In this document: positions 17,588 to 26,753 of the stretch, piece by piece
Numbering within the stretch: the stretch's first letter is position 1
Layout of the letters: each line of letters starts with the position of its first letter
Source: Antrihabitans cavernicola
GTDB lineage: Bacteria > Actinomycetota > Actinomycetes > Mycobacteriales > Mycobacteriaceae
NCBI RefSeq assembly: GCF_008297975.1
Contig: NZ_VLNY01000008.1
Coordinates: 124,001-188,000, forward strand
Direction: 5' to 3'
DNA: 64,000 nucleotides
Notes under the pieces: generated by a model
Told to the model about the DNA's origin: nothing
Seen by the model: only the letters and a program-made list of their open reading frames with translations
Databases searched by the model: none
Position numbers and translations under genes: made by a program

Positions 17588-18472
17588 ATGGAACTACGTC
17601 AGCTCGAGTATTTTGTCGCGGTCGCCGAAGAATCGAGTTTCACCAAGGGAGCGGCCCGTGTGCATGTCGCTCAGCCCGGCGTGAGCGCGCAGATCCGCAG
17701 ATTGGAACGTGAACTCGGCCAACCGTTGTTCGACCGGTCCGAGCGAACAGTCCGGCTCACCTCTGTGGGTGCCGCTGTACTTCCCCGCGCACGGGCAGCT
17801 CTGGCAGCGGTCGGCACGGTGCAGTCGACGGTCGACGATTTCACCGGCCTGATCAGGGGGCATGTGACGGTCGGGACGGTGTCGTCCACGACGTCGGGCG
17901 ATGTGGATCTGCCCGAATTGCTAGCCGACTTCCATCGCGAGCACCCCGGCATCGCGATCGCCCTTGCCGAAGACAAGGCTGCTGGGCTGATCGATGCGTT
18001 GCTGGCGGGTCGTATCGACGTGGCATTCGTGGCCGTCGGTGCCGACGATCCGATCGGGCTCGGCACGGCGACCGTCCGCAACGAAGTGCTGGTGGCTGCC
18101 GTCGCGCTCGACGATCCGCTCGCGGACGCCGCGACGATCACCCTCGCCGAACTGGTGGAGCGAGCCTTGATCACCCTGCCGCGCGGTTCCGGAATTCGGG
18201 CGATCCTCGACGACGCATGTGCCGCCGCCGGGCTCACCCCGAAGGTGGCGTTCGAGGCGAGCAATCCGCTGGTGGTCGCACAACTCGCCGCGGGTGGGCT
18301 CGGCGTTGCCGTGGTGCCTGGGACGGCCGTCGAAGACGATCCGAACGTGCACGTCCTCGAGCTGATCGAACCGTGCATGACCGGACGGATCGTCTTGGCG
18401 TGGCGGACCGGCGCCGACACCAGCCCGGCCGCCAGAGCGTTCCTCGCCCGCGCCCGTCTCGCGCATTCCTAG
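17588..18472 (+). CDS. LysR-family transcriptional regulator
   Basis: A 294-residue LysR regulator: winged HTH at residues 1-60 (MELRQLEYFVAVAEESSF, then VHVAQPGVSAQIRRLERELG), a linker helix and a two-lobe effector domain starting near VTVGTVSSTT (about residue 93). ATG 17588 is chosen because it gives the exact family start; an upstream ATG at 17561 would add nine residues and sit inside the operator. It is divergent from the FAD oxidase. The effector is unknown. Confidence 0.94.
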   Translation: MELRQLEYFVAVAEESSFTKGAARVHVAQPGVSAQIRRLERELGQPLFDRSERTVRLTSVGAAVLPRARAALAAVGTVQSTVDDFTGLIRGHVTVGTVSSTTSGDVDLPELLADFHREHPGIAIALAEDKAAGLIDALLAGRIDVAFVAVGADDPIGLGTATVRNEVLVAAVALDDPLADAATITLAELVERALITLPRGSGIRAILDDACAAAGLTPKVAFEASNPLVVAQLAAGGLGVAVVPGTAVEDDPNVHVLELIEPCMTGRIVLAWRTGADTSPAARAFLARARLAHS

Positions 18473-18605
18473 CGATGTCTAGGGTTTTCGAAAGAGTCGC
18501 ATAGATCGGCATACGATCCCGCGGCGATAGCCGTCGATAGCGATCTCTAGGACACGCCCTAGATGAGCCGAGAATTCGCTATGGACGCTGTTATCTTCGA
18601 TTTCC

Positions 18606-19793
18606 ATGGACCCCGTGCGTAATCCCTACGCCCCCGGCGCAGGCCAGCGCCCGCCCGAATTGGCAGGCCGCGACAAGCAACTCGACGCATTCGACGTGGT
18701 TCTCGAACGTGTCGCGCGCAGCCGTCCGGAGCGCAGCGTCATGCTCACCGGGCTGCGTGGCGTCGGAAAGACGGTGCTGCTCAACCAACTTCGCTCGGCT
18801 GCGGTCAGTCGCGGTTGGGGCACAGGCAAAATCGAGGCGCGCCCCGATCAAGAGCTGCGCCGCCCGTTGTCGTCGGCGTTGCACATGGCGATCCGGGCGA
18901 TAGCGAGCGCGCACCGCGATCCCGAACGAGTCGACGACTTCCTCGGCGTACTCAAGGCTTTCGCGCTGCGGGCGTCGGCGGACAAGGGTATGCGCGAGCG
19001 CTGGCAACCGGGCATCGATGTCCCTGCCGTGACCGGTCGCGCCGATTCCGGCGACATCGAGATCGATCTGGTCGAGCTGCTGTTGGACGCGTCGTCGTTG
19101 GCGCGCGATGTCGGTGTGGGGCTGGCGATCTTCATCGACGAGATGCAGGACATCGGGCCTGCCGACATCTCGGCGATCTGCGGTGCCTGCCATGAGCTGA
19201 GTCAGGACGGCGCACCGCTGATCGTGGTCGGCGCCGGTCTCCCCCATCTGCCTGCGGTGTTGTCCGCGTCAAAGAGCTACTCGGAGCGGCTGTTCAGCTA
19301 TCACCGCATCGATCGGTTGGACCGGGACGCCGCCGATCAAGCACTGATCGCGCCGGCCGAGCGGGAGGACGTGAAGTTCACCGACCAAGCGCTCGACGCG
19401 CTGTACACGGCGGCCGACGGCTACCCGTATTTCGTGCAGGCCTACGGCAAGGCGACCTGGGATCTGGCGCCGGAAAGTCCGATCACCGCCGAGGATGTCC
19501 GGGTCGCGGCACCGACTGCGGAAGAGGAGTTGGCGGTCGGCTTCTTCGGGTCACGCTACGAGCGTGCGACACCGGCCGAGCGCGAATACATGCGCGCGAT
19601 GGCCGATCTGTCCGGCGACGACGGCCCGGTTGCCACGTCTGCTGTCGCTACCGAGCTGGCGCGCAAACCCGCGTCGCTGTCGCCTGCGCGCGACGGGCTG
19701 ATCAAGAAGGGTCTTATCTACTCGGCGGAACGCGGGACCATCGGTTTCACGGTTCCCCACTTCGGCAGATACCTTCGCTCCCAAACGGATTGA
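18606..19793 (+). CDS. Orphan AAA/STAND-type ATP-binding protein
   Basis: A 395-residue protein. Walker A GLRGVGKT (residues 49-56) and Walker B AIFIDEMQD (174-182) are intact, followed by a sensor-like VVGAGLPHL and an Orc1/Cdc6-like lid. The C-terminal 75 residues (YMRAMADLSGDDGPV, LSPARDGLIKKGLIYSAERG) resemble a winged helix. The family is widespread in actinobacteria and has no settled function. It stands alone with a 133-bp upstream gap rich in CGATAG and CTAG words and no clear ribosome-binding site before ATG 18606, so the message may have a very short leader. Confidence 0.8.
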   Translation: MDPVRNPYAPGAGQRPPELAGRDKQLDAFDVVLERVARSRPERSVMLTGLRGVGKTVLLNQLRSAAVSRGWGTGKIEARPDQELRRPLSSALHMAIRAIASAHRDPERVDDFLGVLKAFALRASADKGMRERWQPGIDVPAVTGRADSGDIEIDLVELLLDASSLARDVGVGLAIFIDEMQDIGPADISAICGACHELSQDGAPLIVVGAGLPHLPAVLSASKSYSERLFSYHRIDRLDRDAADQALIAPAEREDVKFTDQALDALYTAADGYPYFVQAYGKATWDLAPESPITAEDVRVAAPTAEEELAVGFFGSRYERATPAEREYMRAMADLSGDDGPVATSAVATELARKPASLSPARDGLIKKGLIYSAERGTIGFTVPHFGRYLRSQTD

Positions 19794-19802
19794 CGGTTCG
19801 GG

Positions 19803-21257
19803 TCAACGCTCACGTAGTTCGCGCTTGAGGATCTTGCCGGTCGCGTTCTTCGGCAACTCGTAGAGGAAGATCACGTCGCGTGGTTTCTTGAACGAGGCGA
19901 GTCGGTCTCGGCAGTGCTGGATCAGCTGGTCGGGCGTCACCTGATCGGCGACGACGAAGGCCCGGATCGATTCGCCCCATTCCGGATCGGGCATGCCGAC
20001 GACGGCGGCTTCGTGGACCGCGGGGTGGGTCAGCAGCACCTCTTCGACCTCGCGGGGGTAGACGTTCGATCCGCCGGTGACGATCACGTCCTTGGCGCGA
20101 TCGGTGAGATACAGGTACCCGTCGGCAAGGTGACCGATGTCGCCGGTGTGCAGCCAGCCATCGACCAGCGTGGTCGCGGTGGCGTCGGGGTTCTCCCAAT
20201 AGCCCTGCATGACAACGTCACTGCGGACGAGGATTTCACCGTCGGCGTCGTCGGCAACAGGTCGACCACTGCTGTCTGCGATGCGGATCTCGACGCCGTG
20301 AAACGCCCGACCGCACGAGCCGGGATGATCGAGTGCCTCGCCGGCAGGCATCACGGCGATGGTCATCGGGGTCTCCCCCTGTCCGTACATCTCGGACACG
20401 ATCGGTCCGAACACCTCGATGGCCGCGCGCAGATCCCCCGGGTAGAGCGCTGCTCCGCCGATGACGATGCTGCGTAGGTGCGGAAGGCTGCGACCGCGGG
20501 CAGCGTCGACCACGCGCCGCAGCATCGTCGGCGCGAGAAAGGCGGCGTGTGTCACCTGATGCCGGTCGAGCAGCTCGACGAAATCCGTTGCCGAGAAACT
20601 GATTCCGGGCGCGATGATCTGGGTCGCGCACCGCGCGGTCGAGGGCAGCAGATACAGGCCGCTGCCGTGGGTGAGCGGTGCGGCATGGAGGTAAATGCTG
20701 TCGGGCGCAACCGGATCGACATCGTCGAAATAGGCCTGTGTCATCGCCGCAAGGTTGCGGTGGGTCAGCTTGGCGCCCTTGGGTTTTCCGGTGGTACCGG
20801 AGGTGTAGAACAGCCATGCGGGGTCGTCGAGTGCGGTCTCGATCATCGGCGCCGGGGCGTCGGCGAGCAGCTGATCGAGTTGTTCCACGTGCAGCACCTG
20901 GACGGTCGTGGGCAGGTTGCGCGCGGCAGCGGCGGTGTCGTCGCTGACGGCGATGGCGCTCGCACCGCTGTGGTCGACGATGTAGGCGATCTCGTCGGGG
21001 TGGAGATGCCAGTTGACCGGGACGGCAACGAACCCGCCGTGAAAGGCCGCCCACAGCAACTCGACCAGCTCGGACCTGTTGGGCACGACATGCACGATGC
21101 GATCACCGGGGCGCAACCCGAGGTCGGTGAGCCCCGCCGCGAGCCGACCGACCCGATCGCCCAGTTCTCGGTAGCTGAGTTCGCGGGCGCCATCCATCAG
21201 GGCGGGCCTGTCACGGGCACGATCGACCGCGCCGGTGAGCAGGCCTGCGATGTTCAC
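19803..21257 (-). CDS. AMP-binding acyl-CoA synthetase (FadD-like)
   Basis: A 484-residue adenylate-forming enzyme with FYTSGTTGKPKGAK (P-loop, residue about 150), the motif region MYGQGETPMT, the hinge DRAKDVIVTGGSNVYPREVE and the catalytic C-terminal lysine in PKNATGKILKRELRE. The length fits compact acyl-CoA ligases. Its GTG start overlaps the stop of the LLM gene by GTGA, so it is translated from the same message. It probably activates a fatty or aromatic acid; the substrate is not visible from sequence. Confidence 0.92.
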   Translation of the reverse strand: MNIAGLLTGAVDRARDRPALMDGARELSYRELGDRVGRLAAGLTDLGLRPGDRIVHVVPNRSELVELLWAAFHGGFVAVPVNWHLHPDEIAYIVDHSGASAIAVSDDTAAAARNLPTTVQVLHVEQLDQLLADAPAPMIETALDDPAWLFYTSGTTGKPKGAKLTHRNLAAMTQAYFDDVDPVAPDSIYLHAAPLTHGSGLYLLPSTARCATQIIAPGISFSATDFVELLDRHQVTHAAFLAPTMLRRVVDAARGRSLPHLRSIVIGGAALYPGDLRAAIEVFGPIVSEMYGQGETPMTIAVMPAGEALDHPGSCGRAFHGVEIRIADSSGRPVADDADGEILVRSDVVMQGYWENPDATATTLVDGWLHTGDIGHLADGYLYLTDRAKDVIVTGGSNVYPREVEEVLLTHPAVHEAAVVGMPDPEWGESIRAFVVADQVTPDQLIQHCRDRLASFKKPRDVIFLYELPKNATGKILKRELRER

Positions 21258-22245
21258 CCTTCTTCGACCTTGGGCAGGATCTCCTCCTTGATCCGTTTCA
21301 GGTCGTCGATGGTCTTCGCGACCGGCACGTCGTTGAACGGCGGCCAGATCATCGGCATGGTGAGCCCGGCCTCCTTGTACGCCTTGAGCCGATCGGTGAC
21401 CTGCCCGGCGGTGCCGACCAACAGGTTGGTGACCTTGCCCGCAGGCGACTGATCGACCTCCTCGTCGGTGATGACGGTCCAGATCATAGAGCTGATCTCG
21501 AGGTCGTCGACCGACTTGGGTGTATCGAGCTGATCGAGTTCCTGCTGGATGGCCGTCCGCCAGTTCTTGATGTCCTCGGGTGAGTCCTGGATGCCGATCC
21601 AGCCCGACAGGTTGTATTTCGCGATGCGCGCCGCCGACCGTTTCGGGTCCTTGAGACCGGAGAAGAAGATCGGTGGGCCGGGCTTCTGGAGGGGTTTGAC
21701 GCCGAATCCGCACTTGTCGAAATCGGCGAACTCGCCGTGGAACTCGAAGTGCTCGTTCTCCCAGATGCCCTGCATGATCTCGATCGTCTCGCGCACGTGC
21801 TTGTGACGCCGCGGGAAGATGTCGGTCGCGCTGGCAGCGGCGAATTCCTCAGGCATCCAGCCGGAGCCGACGCCGACGTTGAGTCGCCCCTTCGAGAGAT
21901 GATCGATGGTGGCCAACTCGGTGGCGAGGACGCCCGGCGATCGGAACGGGGTGTCGATGATGCTCATGCCGATCCGCACCTTCGACGTCTTCGCCGCCAG
22001 CCACGGAATCAGCGGATAGCCTGGAACCATTCGCCGTTCGATGCCACCGGCAGGGCCTTCGGCAGGTCCGCCATCATGCCGAACGAGTACTGCAACTCCG
22101 CACGATCGGACGCCTCGGGCACGACGATCCGATCGAGGGTCCAGACGGAATCGAAGTCGAGATTCTCCGCGAGCTCGGTGAGATCTTCCAGCTCCTGGAG
22201 CGTGACCTTGGTGCGAAAGTTCGGCAGGTACAGGGCAAGTTTCAT
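21254..22245 (-). pseudogene. LLM-class F420-dependent oxidoreductase, frameshifted
   Basis: The first 73 codons from ATG 22245 read MKLALYLPNFRT to NGEWFQ, then run into a stop at 22009. The remaining about 257 residues (GYPLIPWLAAKT, then the luciferase-like VGVGSGWMPEEFAAA) are in another frame. Restoring one G at about 22020-22021 (CAG.GC TAT) rejoins GEWFQ to GYPLIPWL exactly as in full-length family members. No slippery site is visible. An ATG at 22030 in the second frame could in principle allow reinitiation. Either the gene is decayed or one base was missed in sequencing. An intact protein would be about 330 residues and use F420 or FMN. Coupled to the acyl-CoA synthetase. Confidence 0.85.
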
Positions 22246-22273
22246 ACCTGCGACGCTAGGCGCGATGACCTGT

Positions 22274-22321
22274 GGTGCAGAAGCGTTCGCTGCACCAGCG
22301 ACGACTGGTGCATTCGCACCA
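22274..22321. promoter_or_regulatory. Two adjacent palindromes with GGTGC half-sites
   Basis: GGTGCA-N11-TGCACC (22274-22296) and TGGTGC-ATTC-GCACCA (22306-22321) place four GGTGC half-sites in 48 bp between the divergent LLM gene and REC-only regulator gene. The arrangement suggests cooperative binding of an unidentified regulator. Confidence 0.5.
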
Positions 22322-22373
22322 TCTCTTGCCCTGTTCGACCACCTACCGTGCTGATAGGAGAAAGGTTTGCGTG

Positions 22374-22766
22374 ATGGACGTGATTGCCGTGGACGACGAC
22401 GATGCGGGCCGCGAGTTGCTACGCATGGTGCTGGAGTCTGCCGGGCATCGGGTTCGCACGAGCGGCGACGTCGCGGGCGGCCTGCGGCTGATGGCCGAAC
22501 AGCCCGCGCCTGCCGCCGTCGTCACCGATCTGCTGATGGGCCTCGATCGGGCAGGTGGCTACCGGTTGATCAGCAAGATTCGCTCCGATCCCGCGCACGA
22601 CGCCGTCGCAGTTGTTGCGCTGACTGGTGTGACCAGTGCCGAGGATCTGGAACGCGCTCGGTCGGCGGGCGCCGATGCCTGCCTGACCAAACCGATCGAC
22701 GTTGCGGAGTTCCTCGAGGTCCTGACGCAGGTCAGCTCGGCGCGGGCACAGCCAACTGCCGACTGA
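22374..22766 (+). CDS. REC-only response regulator
   Basis: A 130-residue stand-alone receiver domain: acidic pocket DDDD (residues 7-10), phosphoacceptor Asp52 in VVTDLLM, Thr84 in VALTGV and Lys106 in CLTKPID. There is no output domain, so it would work as a phosphate relay or by protein contact, CheY-like. AGGAG at about 22357 precedes the start; GTG 22371 is an alternative. It converges with the large hybrid kinase (35-nt overlap), its most likely partner. Confidence 0.9.
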   Translation: MDVIAVDDDDAGRELLRMVLESAGHRVRTSGDVAGGLRLMAEQPAPAAVVTDLLMGLDRAGGYRLISKIRSDPAHDAVAVVALTGVTSAEDLERARSAGADACLTKPIDVAEFLEVLTQVSSARAQPTAD

Positions 22767-25602
22767 TCGCCCCGAGGACCTCCTCGATCACCAACGGCTT
22801 GCCGAAGACCTCCACGCAGAAAAGGTCGGGTGGAGCAACTTGCGAGCCTGCTGTCACAACGATTGCCCGGTGCTGCCGATCGGCCAACTCGCGCAACAGT
22901 TCCCAGCCGTTGCCGTCGGGAAGCTCGACGTCGATCACCAGCAGATCGGCCGGCCGCTCGGCGAGCAGTGAACGCGCCTGCGCGCACGTCTGCGCGAGGT
23001 CGAGCGACACCGCGGGCCAGCGGGAGAGCGCCGCGGACAGCAGCTGCCTGCTCGCCGGATCGTCTTCGATGTACAGCACGCGGCCGCCAGGCATTGCCGC
23101 CGGGACATCGGCGGCGGCCTGCGATGTATCCGGTGCGGGCGCACACGCCGCCAGCTCCACGCGGAAGCTGCTGCCGATGCCCACCTCGCTCGACACCGTG
23201 AGCTGCCCACCCATGGCGGTGGTAAGCCGTTGCGACAGAGCAAGACCCAGCCCCGACCCTTCGGCACCGGTGTCGCTGGCCCGGTGAAACGGAGTGAAGA
23301 GTGTGCCGAGCTGATCGGAGTCGATGCCGGGGCCGGTGTCGGTCACCACCACCGCTCCCCGCTCGATGCCGACGTTCACCGTTCCGCCTGCGGGCGTGAA
23401 CTTGATGCCGTTCCCGATCAGGTTGAGCAGCACCTGCAGCAGCCGTTGCCGATCGGCGAGTACCCACTCGCCCGCGGTGTCGTCGGGTGTGTGCAAGGCG
23501 ACGAGTCGCTCCTGCGCCAAGCCGTCGACGATCTGCAGTGCCTCGCCGACGACCTCGGACAGTGCGACACGCGCGGTCGCGAGTCGCAGCTGCCCGGTCT
23601 CCGCGCCGGTCAGGTCGATCAGGTCGTTGATCAGGCGCAGCAGATGACGACCGGCACCGAGGATGTGGTCGATGCCGTCATGTTGCTGCTGTTCGGTGAG
23701 TTGCGCAGTGCCGAGCAACTGAGCGAAGCCGATGACGGCGTTGAGCGGTGTCCGCAGCTCGTGACTGACCAACGCGAGCAGGTCGCTCTTGGCGTAGTTG
23801 GCGGCTTCCGCTACCGCCCGCTCACGTCTGGCCTGCGCAACCCGTCGTCGCTCGGTCAGGTCGAACAGCTCGATACAGAAGTGGCGGGGATCGCCGTCGC
23901 GGCCGCGAATCAGTGACCCACTCAGCTCGGCCCACAACGGTTCGACACGGCCTGCGACCCACACCCGAACCTCGGACGGCGGCAGCCGGTCGATGGCTGC
24001 CGACATCGCCGTCTCGAGTTCGCGCGCATCGTCGGGATCGACGACGTCGGTCAGCCGCAGGCCGGTCACACGCCGTCCGGCCATGACCGCGACGGCGGCG
24101 TTCGCCTGCTGGATGCGACCATCCAGGTCGACCAGTGCAATCCCCATCCCGGTGTTGTCGAACGTGCTGCGAAATCGCGCTTCGCTCTCGACGAGCTGCT
24201 CGTGCAGTTCGGCCGTCCCGATCGCAACCGCCGCGATGTGTGTCAGGCGTTGCACCAGCTCGATCGCCGGCGTGTCGGGCGACCAGCTCGTAGCGTGGTA
24301 CACGGCGAAGGTGCCGACGACGATTCCGCGGTCGACGTCCAAAATCGGTGTGGACCAACATGATCCGAGCCCGTGATGCAGAGCGACGTCACGGTAGTCG
24401 GCCCAGCGTAGATCGGTGGTGATGTCTGTTGCGATCACCTCGCTGCGCGTGAATGCGGCAGTGCCGCACGATCCGGCAAACGGTCCGATACGCACACCGT
24501 CGATGGCTGCGCGGTAGAGCTGCGGCAGGTGCTGCCCGGCGCCGTGACGCAGCGTCGCGCCTTCCTGATCGAGCAACAGGATCGAGCAGATACTGCCCGG
24601 CAGGCGTTGCTCCATCGCGGTGACTAGCGCTTCGAGACTTCGGTCGAGCGGGTCGCGCCGCGCGATGCCTTCGAGAATTCGGGCGATCAACCAGTCGGCC
24701 TGCGGAATTGGATCGGTTTGCGGTGCGCGCACGGCTGCAGCGGGCAGCTGCATCCGAACCAGGCAGCCCGGAGTGTCGGTCCGGGACTCGATCGTCAGCG
24801 AGCCGCCGTGATCGTCTGCGAATTCGGCAGCCTCGGTCAGTCGTAGGCCATCGCCTGCCACCGCCCATCCGGTGGTGAACGGTCGCAGCGCCGCGCCCGA
24901 CTCCCAGCTTTCGGGCAGACCGTGACCGTTGTCGGTGACCGTAATCTCGACCAGTCCCGGAAGATCGCGGATCACCACGGTGATCGATGTGCTGCCCGCT
25001 CGGCGCGCGTTGTCCAACACGCTGGTCACCGACCGTGCGAACCGCACCCGGTCGACCACCGCGTAGGCCTCGACGCACTCGTCCTCGACGATCGGCACCA
25101 CATCGCCGGATCGTGTGCCGCGGCAGACCGCTCGCACCGCCGTGACAACATCCAGCGGTTCCAACGGTCCGCTACCCGAACGCGCGGCACGTCCTGCGCG
25201 CCAAGCCAATTCGGCTCCCTGCGCTGCCAACGACTGCAGTTGCCCGGATCGTCGTGGCTCTGCGGCGGCAAGCAGTTGAGCCGCCATGGCCACCGCCGAG
25301 GCATTGCCCGCGACCTCGTGCGCGGCGCGTCGGGTCTCTTCACGCGCAACCGCGGCACGACCGGCCAGCACCCGCGCCGCGGCACATGCGGCGGCCAGAT
25401 TCTCCTGCGACGGCGTCTGCCCGTCGGTGCACGGCAACACCACGTCGGCGCCCGCCAGCTGCGCCGAGATGATGTCCTCCGGAGCGCTCGACCGAGCAAG
25501 TGCGACGATGGCACGATCGGGTGAAGACCGACGCACGGATGCGACCTCACCCGCCCCCACTATCCGGACCCCGTCCAGGTCGGGGCCGAGGACTTCGTGC
25601 AT
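22732..25602 (-). CDS. Hybrid sensor histidine kinase with two kinase cores, GAF, PAS and REC
   Basis: A 956-residue cytoplasmic protein. In order: a receiver-like or cryptic alpha/beta segment (about 1-80), a first DHp-like helix pair with His95 (RRAAHEVAGN) and an HATPase-like core with LDNARR (196-201) and TDNGHG (223-228), a GAF domain (about 315-465), a PAS domain (about 475-585), a canonical DHp with His614 in SHELRTPLN, a full HATPase (NLIGNGIKF, DTGPGI 755-760, EGSGLGLALS) and a C-terminal receiver with Asp891 and Lys935. No membrane helix or signal peptide is seen, so the signal is cytoplasmic. The second kinase core is surely active; the first is divergent. ATG 25602 is preceded by GAGGTGG. 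Confidence 0.9.
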   Translation of the reverse strand: MHEVLGPDLDGVRIVGAGEVASVRRSSPDRAIVALARSSAPEDIISAQLAGADVVLPCTDGQTPSQENLAAACAAARVLAGRAAVAREETRRAAHEVAGNASAVAMAAQLLAAAEPRRSGQLQSLAAQGAELAWRAGRAARSGSGPLEPLDVVTAVRAVCRGTRSGDVVPIVEDECVEAYAVVDRVRFARSVTSVLDNARRAGSTSITVVIRDLPGLVEITVTDNGHGLPESWESGAALRPFTTGWAVAGDGLRLTEAAEFADDHGGSLTIESRTDTPGCLVRMQLPAAAVRAPQTDPIPQADWLIARILEGIARRDPLDRSLEALVTAMEQRLPGSICSILLLDQEGATLRHGAGQHLPQLYRAAIDGVRIGPFAGSCGTAAFTRSEVIATDITTDLRWADYRDVALHHGLGSCWSTPILDVDRGIVVGTFAVYHATSWSPDTPAIELVQRLTHIAAVAIGTAELHEQLVESEARFRSTFDNTGMGIALVDLDGRIQQANAAVAVMAGRRVTGLRLTDVVDPDDARELETAMSAAIDRLPPSEVRVWVAGRVEPLWAELSGSLIRGRDGDPRHFCIELFDLTERRRVAQARRERAVAEAANYAKSDLLALVSHELRTPLNAVIGFAQLLGTAQLTEQQQHDGIDHILGAGRHLLRLINDLIDLTGAETGQLRLATARVALSEVVGEALQIVDGLAQERLVALHTPDDTAGEWVLADRQRLLQVLLNLIGNGIKFTPAGGTVNVGIERGAVVVTDTGPGIDSDQLGTLFTPFHRASDTGAEGSGLGLALSQRLTTAMGGQLTVSSEVGIGSSFRVELAACAPAPDTSQAAADVPAAMPGGRVLYIEDDPASRQLLSAALSRWPAVSLDLAQTCAQARSLLAERPADLLVIDVELPDGNGWELLRELADRQHRAIVVTAGSQVAPPDLFCVEVFGKPLVIEEVLGAISRQLAVPAPS

Positions 25603-25632
25603 CGCATTCCACCTCGTCGTGAAAGGCACAGC

Positions 25633-26328
25633 GTGTCGCAGATGGGCCCGCCGACCACTCACGTCAACCTAACACCGGCCGCCGCGCCCACGGTCCTGAT
25701 CGTCGACGACCATCACATCTTCAGCGAGCTCCTCGGCGATGCCTTGGCTGCCAACGGGATGCATGTGGTCGGCCGGTGCGCCACCCTCGCCGCTGCGTTG
25801 GAATCCGTCGCGGCCTTCCGACCCGACGTGGTCGTTCTCGATCACAATCTGCCCGCGGGCAACGGAATCGGCGGCGTCGCGACAATAAAAAGGACATCGC
25901 CCCACACCCGGGTGTTGATGCTCACCGCGATCGAACAGCGCAGCGTCGTGCAGGAGGCCATGGACGCAGGCTGCGATGGGTTCGTGACGAAGCGGCACAG
26001 CTTGGCCGACGTCATCGCAGCCGTCGAATCCGTTGTGCGCGGCGAGACCCCGATCTCGCCCGACGTGGCCGGTAGCTTGCTCGGCAGGCGCTCGCCCGTC
26101 GTCGGCGGCGACCTGAGCCGTCGTGAAGCCGACATTTTGCAGTTGATCGGTGCAGGCTTGACCAACAACGACATTGCAGGCCAGCTACGAATCAGCGTCA
26201 ACACCGTTCGCAACCACGTGCAGCACGTATTGACCAAGCTCGACGCCCACTCCAAGCTCGAAGCGGTCGCAATCGCCGCCCGCCATGGACTGCTGACATC
26301 CGATCGGGCAAATCCTGGGCCACAGTGA
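25633..26328 (+). CDS. LuxR/NarL-family response regulator
   Basis: A 231-residue regulator: receiver (about 20-135) with DD at 25-26, phosphoacceptor Asp70 in VVVLDHNLP and Lys120 in FVTKRH, then a LuxR-type HTH (about 160-222) with LSRREADILQLIGAGLTN and SVNTVRNHVQHVL. GTG 25633 is favoured by GAAAGG six nt upstream; ATG 25642 is an alternative. Its start lies 30 bp from that of the hybrid kinase on the opposite strand, so the two share a promoter region and are the likely cognate pair. The DNA targets are not visible here. Confidence 0.93.
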   Translation: MSQMGPPTTHVNLTPAAAPTVLIVDDHHIFSELLGDALAANGMHVVGRCATLAAALESVAAFRPDVVVLDHNLPAGNGIGGVATIKRTSPHTRVLMLTAIEQRSVVQEAMDAGCDGFVTKRHSLADVIAAVESVVRGETPISPDVAGSLLGRRSPVVGGDLSRREADILQLIGAGLTNNDIAGQLRISVNTVRNHVQHVLTKLDAHSKLEAVAIAARHGLLTSDRANPGPQ

Positions 26329-26465
26329 AACTGTCCGCCCCCAGAATTCGGGGTGCGGCGGGTGCTGTCCCGCAGGTCGTCGATGCGGCAGTATTAAAAG
26401 GAATGGGTAGAAAAACCCCATAGGGCCGGGGGCCGAGGATCGATCGAAGAACGGAAAGGCACCAC

Positions 26466-26708
26466 GTGACTTACCAACGCACGGCGGCCAAAGCGGTCAT
26501 GGCACTTGCGATCACGATTCCCCTCACCACTCTGGCGGCACCGATCGCCAACGCCGACACCGGATCTGGCACCGGCTCCGCAACCGGATCTGCCAGTGGG
26601 TCTGCTGCGACGGCGAATACGCTGCTCTGCCAATTCTCGTGGGGACTGTTTCGTCTGCTGAACCCCACCGCGCCGACGCCGACCAGTTGCCCGCAGATCG
26701 GAAGTTAG
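26466..26708 (+). CDS. Small secreted Gly/Ser/Thr-repeat protein
   Basis: An 80-residue protein with a Sec signal peptide (residues 1 to about 31, AVMALAITIPLTTLAAPIANA). The mature part has a short GTGSATGSASGSA repeat and a C-terminal segment with two Cys (LLCQFSWGLFRLLNP, TSCPQIG), about 49 residues. GTG 26466 has GGAAAG at about 26453 upstream. No family is recognised. Exported small proteins of this type are common in Nocardiaceae. Confidence 0.65.
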   Translation: MTYQRTAAKAVMALAITIPLTTLAAPIANADTGSGTGSATGSASGSAATANTLLCQFSWGLFRLLNPTAPTPTSCPQIGS

Positions 26709-26725
26709 GCCAGCGGTCGCCACAG

Positions 26726-26749
26726 TTGAGTGCACAACTGTACACTCAA
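26726..26749. promoter_or_regulatory. 24-bp operator-like palindrome over the hydrolase promoter
   Basis: TTGAGTG (26726-26732) and CACTCAA (26743-26749) are exact complements around a partly symmetric 10-nt centre; 20 of 24 positions are symmetric. TACACT (26741-26746) is a good -10 hexamer, which would start transcription at or just before GTG 26754. Binding there would block the promoter, so a repressor is likely. Confidence 0.6.
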
Positions 26750-26753
26750 CACC

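Noticed and set aside
18538-18550. 13-mer TAGCGATCTCTAG shared with 33724-33736
   Set aside because: A shared 13-mer is expected by chance several times in a 64-kb window, and the two flanks are unrelated.
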